Part shown: positions 61,343 through 64,000 of the stretch, piece by piece
How positions within the stretch are numbered: the first letter of the stretch is position 1
How the letters are laid out: the number at the start of each line of letters is the position of its first letter
NCBI GenBank assembly: GCA_965247075.1
Contig: CBDFGK010000003.1
Coordinates: 1,736,001-1,800,000 of the forward strand
Reading direction: 5' to 3'
Length of the DNA stretch: 64,000 bases
Source: CBDFGK01 sp965247075
GTDB lineage: Bacteria; Pseudomonadota; Gammaproteobacteria; Pseudomonadales; Halieaceae
Position numbers and translations under genes: made by a program
Notes under the pieces: model-generated
The model's database searches: none
What the model was told of the DNA's origin: nothing
Seen by the model: only the letters and a program-made list of their open reading frames with translations

Positions 61343-62071
61343 ATGCCAAGACAAAGTACTGATAAAATTTACCAGCGTATACTGCTTAAATTGAGCGGCG
61401 AGGCCCTGACCGGCGAAGAAAGTTTTGGCATAGATCCAAGGGTTCTTGACCAGATGGCCCTGGAGATCGGTCAGTTGGTAGGCATAGGCGTACAGGTTGG
61501 GCTGGTGGTTGGCGGCGGCAACCTGTTTCGAGGTGCATCTCTCAGTGCAGCCGGCCTCGACCGGGTTACCGGGGACCACATGGGGATGCTGGCCACGGTC
61601 ATGAATGCGCTGGCCCTGCGCGACGCGCTGGAGCGCTCCAATATTGCCACCCAGGTTATGTCTGCCATTCCCATGAGTGGGGTAGTCGATCACTATGACC
61701 GGCGCAAGGCTATGCGCGCCCTGGACAATGGCGATGTGGTTATTTTTGCGGCGGGTACTGGCAATCCATTTTTTACAACAGATTCTTCCGCCTGTTTGCG
61801 CGGTATCGAGGTAGATGCTGACCTGATGCTCAAGGCCACTAAGGTGGATGGTGTTTATTCAGCCGATCCCATGAAGGATCCGGGCGCAGAGAAATTCAGC
61901 GAGCTGAGTTTTGATGAGGTTTTACAGCGCGAACTTCAAGTAATGGATGTAACTGCCATTGTGTTATGCCGTGACCATGAACTGCCGGTGCGGGTGTTTG
62001 CAATGGACCAGAGGGGAGCCCTGCTCAATATCGTACGTGGTGGTGACGAAGGCACCCTCATACACCCTTGA
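61343..62071 (+). CDS. pyrH: Uridylate kinase (UMP kinase)
   Basis: A 242-residue hexameric UMP kinase of the amino-acid-kinase fold. It has ILLKLSGEALTG, VVGGGNLFRG, DHMGMLATVMNAL, FAAGTGNPFFTTD and KATKVDGVYSADP. It makes UDP for pyrimidine and cell-wall precursors. Normally it directly follows tsf; here about 1 kb with an accessory gene separates them. Confidence 0.97.
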   Translation: MPRQSTDKIYQRILLKLSGEALTGEESFGIDPRVLDQMALEIGQLVGIGVQVGLVVGGGNLFRGASLSAAGLDRVTGDHMGMLATVMNALALRDALERSNIATQVMSAIPMSGVVDHYDRRKAMRALDNGDVVIFAAGTGNPFFTTDSSACLRGIEVDADLMLKATKVDGVYSADPMKDPGAEKFSELSFDEVLQRELQVMDVTAIVLCRDHELPVRVFAMDQRGALLNIVRGGDEGTLIHP

Positions 62072-62102
62072 TTGACCCGATCACAATGCGGGAGGAGTAA
62101 AC

Positions 62103-62660
62103 GTGATAGACGACATAAAAAGTAATGCCGAGGAGCGTATGGGCAAGAGCCTTGAAGCCCTTGCTCATAATTTCAACAAGATTCGCACTGGCCGTGCTCA
62201 TCCCAGCCTGCTCGATGGTATTCGACTGGAATATTACGGTGCGGATACTCCACTCAACCAGATGGCCAATATCAGCGTGGAAGATGCGCGCACACTGGCA
62301 GTAACCGCGTGGGACAAATCCACTGTGCCAGACATCGAGAAAGCTATTTTCAAGTCAAATCTGGGCTTGAACCCCGCCACCGCAGGCGAGGTCATTCGCA
62401 TTTCCATGCCCATGCTCACGGCAGAGACTCGTAAGGGATTTACGCGCCAGGCCAAGGCAGAGGCAGAATCCGCCCGTGTGTCTGTGCGCAATGCGCGACG
62501 CGATGCCTTGGCGATGTTGAAAAACCTGCTCAAGGAAAAGGAAATTTCCGAAGACGAGGAGCGTCGTGCGCAGGAAGATGTACAGAAGCTGACCGATCGC
62601 TTTGTTGCAGACGTAGAGAAGTTGCTGTCGGCAAAAGAATCCGATCTGCTCGAGATCTGA
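62103..62660 (+). CDS. frr: Ribosome recycling factor
   Basis: A 185-residue RRF. FNKIRTGRAHPSLLDGI and YYGADTPLNQMANI are typical, then the helical end EISEDEERRAQEDVQKLTD. The start is GTG, with GGGAGGAG upstream. It splits post-termination ribosomes together with EF-G. Confidence 0.97.
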   Translation: MIDDIKSNAEERMGKSLEALAHNFNKIRTGRAHPSLLDGIRLEYYGADTPLNQMANISVEDARTLAVTAWDKSTVPDIEKAIFKSNLGLNPATAGEVIRISMPMLTAETRKGFTRQAKAEAESARVSVRNARRDALAMLKNLLKEKEISEDEERRAQEDVQKLTDRFVADVEKLLSAKESDLLEI

Positions 62661-62667
62661 GTATCCT

Positions 62668-63381
62668 GTGGTACCGCAGCATATTGCGATCATCATGGAT
62701 GGCAATAACCGTTGGGCCAAGCGCCGCGGCCTGCCCGGCACTGCCGGGCATAGCGCCGGCATGGAGGCGATTCGCAATGTGCTGCGTGCCTGTAACCGGC
62801 ACGGGGTCAGGGTGCTAACGCTGTTTGCCTTCAGCAGTGAAAATTGGGGACGACCACGGCCCGAAGTGCGCTACCTGTTGTCGCTGTTCATTCGTTACCT
62901 GCGCAACGAAACCCTGGATTTGCACAAGGATGGCATTCGTATTCGTTTTATCGGTGAGCGTCACCGCTTCGGTAAGCGACTGCAGAAATTAATGCGCGAT
63001 GCTGAGCAGTTGACCCACAATAATACCGATACCACCCTGGTAATCGCGGCGGATTATGGTGGCCAGTGGGATATTGCCAGGGCCGCAGCGCGGCTTGCTG
63101 AGCAAGTACGCGCCGGTGAGTTGGCAAGTGCTGACATATCCCCGGAGCTTTTGGGCAAGCAATTGTCCCTGGCGGATCTGGCCGCGCCCGATTTGTGTGT
63201 GCGCACCGGTGGAGATCATCGCATCAGCAACTTTATGCTGTGGCAGTCTGCCTATAGCGAGTGGCATTTTACCGAAACCCTGTGGCCTGATTTTGGCGCT
63301 GCAGACCTGGCCATGGCGATAGAGGACTTCAGCGGCCGCGATCGACGATTTGGCCTGCGCGAGGAGTCGATAAGTGAATAG
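62668..63381 (+). CDS. uppS: Undecaprenyl diphosphate synthase
   Basis: A 237-residue cis-prenyltransferase that makes the C55 carrier lipid for peptidoglycan. HIAIIMDGNNRWAKRRGLP holds the catalytic Asp and diphosphate-binding Asn/Arg. Further motifs are LFAFSSENWGRP, NYGG-like AADYGGQWDI, and DLCVRTGGDHRISNFMLWQ. A GTG seven bases after frr is the start used. Confidence 0.96.
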   Translation: MVPQHIAIIMDGNNRWAKRRGLPGTAGHSAGMEAIRNVLRACNRHGVRVLTLFAFSSENWGRPRPEVRYLLSLFIRYLRNETLDLHKDGIRIRFIGERHRFGKRLQKLMRDAEQLTHNNTDTTLVIAADYGGQWDIARAAARLAEQVRAGELASADISPELLGKQLSLADLAAPDLCVRTGGDHRISNFMLWQSAYSEWHFTETLWPDFGAADLAMAIEDFSGRDRRFGLREESISE

Positions 63382-64000
63382 CGGCTCGCAGCAACGAATA
63401 ATCACCGGCCTTGTGTTGGCAGTTGCGCTTATTGCGGCTGTCAGTTTGTTAGCGCCGGCGTCCCTGGCGGCGTTACTGGGTGTGGTAGTGGCCATCGCGG
63501 CCTGGGAGTGGTCACGGCTGATGGGGCTGGAGCGACTCTGGGGGCGCCTGCCGTGCATACTGGTGGCGGTGGTGGGGATGCTGGCCTTATACCGGTACTG
63601 CGACCTGGGTGGCAATCCCAGGTTGGACCGGATACAGCCCTTGCTGGGGCTGGCTTGCCTGTGGTGGGCGATTGCCCTGTTGTGGGTGCGGGGTTTTCCG
63701 GCCAGTGCCGGCCTGTGGGGCAATCGTGTCATGCTGGGTCTGATTGGATTGTTGGTGCTGTTACCGCCCTGGTTGTCGGTGGTTTTCCTGCGCAGCTATG
63801 AAGATGGTCGTCTGTTACTGTTGACGATGGTAGTGGTGGTCGCTGTTGCTGACATCGGTGCGTACTTCACCGGCATAGCCTGGGGCAGACGTAAATTGGC
63901 GGCGGCGGTCAGTCCTGGCAAGTCCTGGGAGGGATTCTGGGGTGGGCAGATAAGCAGTTTGGCACTGGCTCTACTGCTGGGCATGGCAGTGGGTGTTGCC
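63374..64000 (+). CDS. cdsA: Phosphatidate cytidylyltransferase, N-terminal part
   Basis: The first 209 residues of a multi-spanning membrane enzyme that makes CDP-diacylglycerol for phospholipid synthesis. Several hydrophobic helices (LVLAVALIAAVSLLAPASL and others) lead to the conserved ADIGAYFTGIAWGRRKLAAA and SPGKSWEGFWGG. The C-terminal signature lies beyond the window. The GTG start overlaps the uppS stop by eight bases. Confidence 0.95.
   Translation, partial: MNSGSQQRIITGLVLAVALIAAVSLLAPASLAALLGVVVAIAAWEWSRLMGLERLWGRLPCILVAVVGMLALYRYCDLGGNPRLDRIQPLLGLACLWWAIALLWVRGFPASAGLWGNRVMLGLIGLLVLLPPWLSVVFLRSYEDGRLLLLTMVVVVAVADIGAYFTGIAWGRRKLAAAVSPGKSWEGFWGGQISSLALALLLGMAVGVA

Noticed and set aside
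1..64000. tRNA, rRNA or phage att sites
   Set aside because: No cloverleaf-like TPsiC/GTTCGA block with paired acceptor stem and no rRNA core sequence was noticed on either strand by reading; a dedicated scan (tRNAscan-SE, Infernal) would settle it.

Overview
The window looks like a chromosomal segment of a marine-type gammaproteobacterium. The evidence is the core-gene order: dapE, dapD, arsC-like, nth, dapC, glnD and map on the minus strand, then rpsB, tsf, pyrH, frr, uppS and cdsA on the plus strand, with dapA-bamC-MBL hydrolase elsewhere. This order is typical of Pseudomonas and relatives. I cannot name the species. Most genes are moderately GC-rich; several inserted stretches are clearly AT-richer.

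Layout. 1-3384: tail of a DUF4411 gene overlapping a type I restriction subunit gene (hsdR). 3544-12642: a catabolic block (SDR, two SnoaL-like proteins, Old Yellow Enzyme, PQQ dehydrogenase with embedded cytochrome domain, acyl-CoA synthetase, DUF2855, thioesterase, GFA protein). 13361-14034: a VapBC module with a perfect operator palindrome. 14203-16482: SnoaL protein and a DUF885 lipoprotein. 16499-19923: a two-gene cassette bounded by 39-bp direct repeats. 20106-27558: beta-lactamase-fold hydrolase, CoA-ester lyase, thiolase plus DUF35 pair, Cache-like lipoprotein, SDR and GDPD, with several gene remnants. The thiolase/DUF35 pair, SDRs, acyl-CoA synthetase and flavin reductases together suggest steroid or other polycyclic/isoprenoid catabolism (inference).

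27663-32592: DUF3806, dapA-bamC-MBL operon, LRR lipoprotein, rsmJ. 33295-34644: an AT-rich three-gene operon (toxin-like, HTH antitoxin, SecB-like chaperone) that fits a toxin-antitoxin-chaperone (TAC) module. 34844-44492: TraB/GumN, SDR, and the lysine-biosynthesis/glnD/map block.

44586-58290: an accessory island between map and rpsB. It is bounded by a 16-bp direct repeat that matches an insertion-sequence end. It holds a giant modular autotransporter broken by one frameshift and one amber codon and preceded by a 20-C tract, a second copy of its beta-barrel interrupted by an ISL3-family element with an 8-bp target duplication, two decayed ISNCY-family elements, and three small membrane-anchored coiled-coil proteins encoded by DNA minisatellites. 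58499-64000: rpsB, tsf, an inserted nuclease-fold gene, pyrH, frr, uppS and the start of cdsA.

The strongest candidates for something new are the 39-bp-repeat cassette (a PD-(D/E)XK-like, glycine-zipper membrane protein plus a coupled membrane-anchored helical protein), the TAC operon, and the map-rpsB island with its duplicated barrel and hendecad-repeat membrane proteins.
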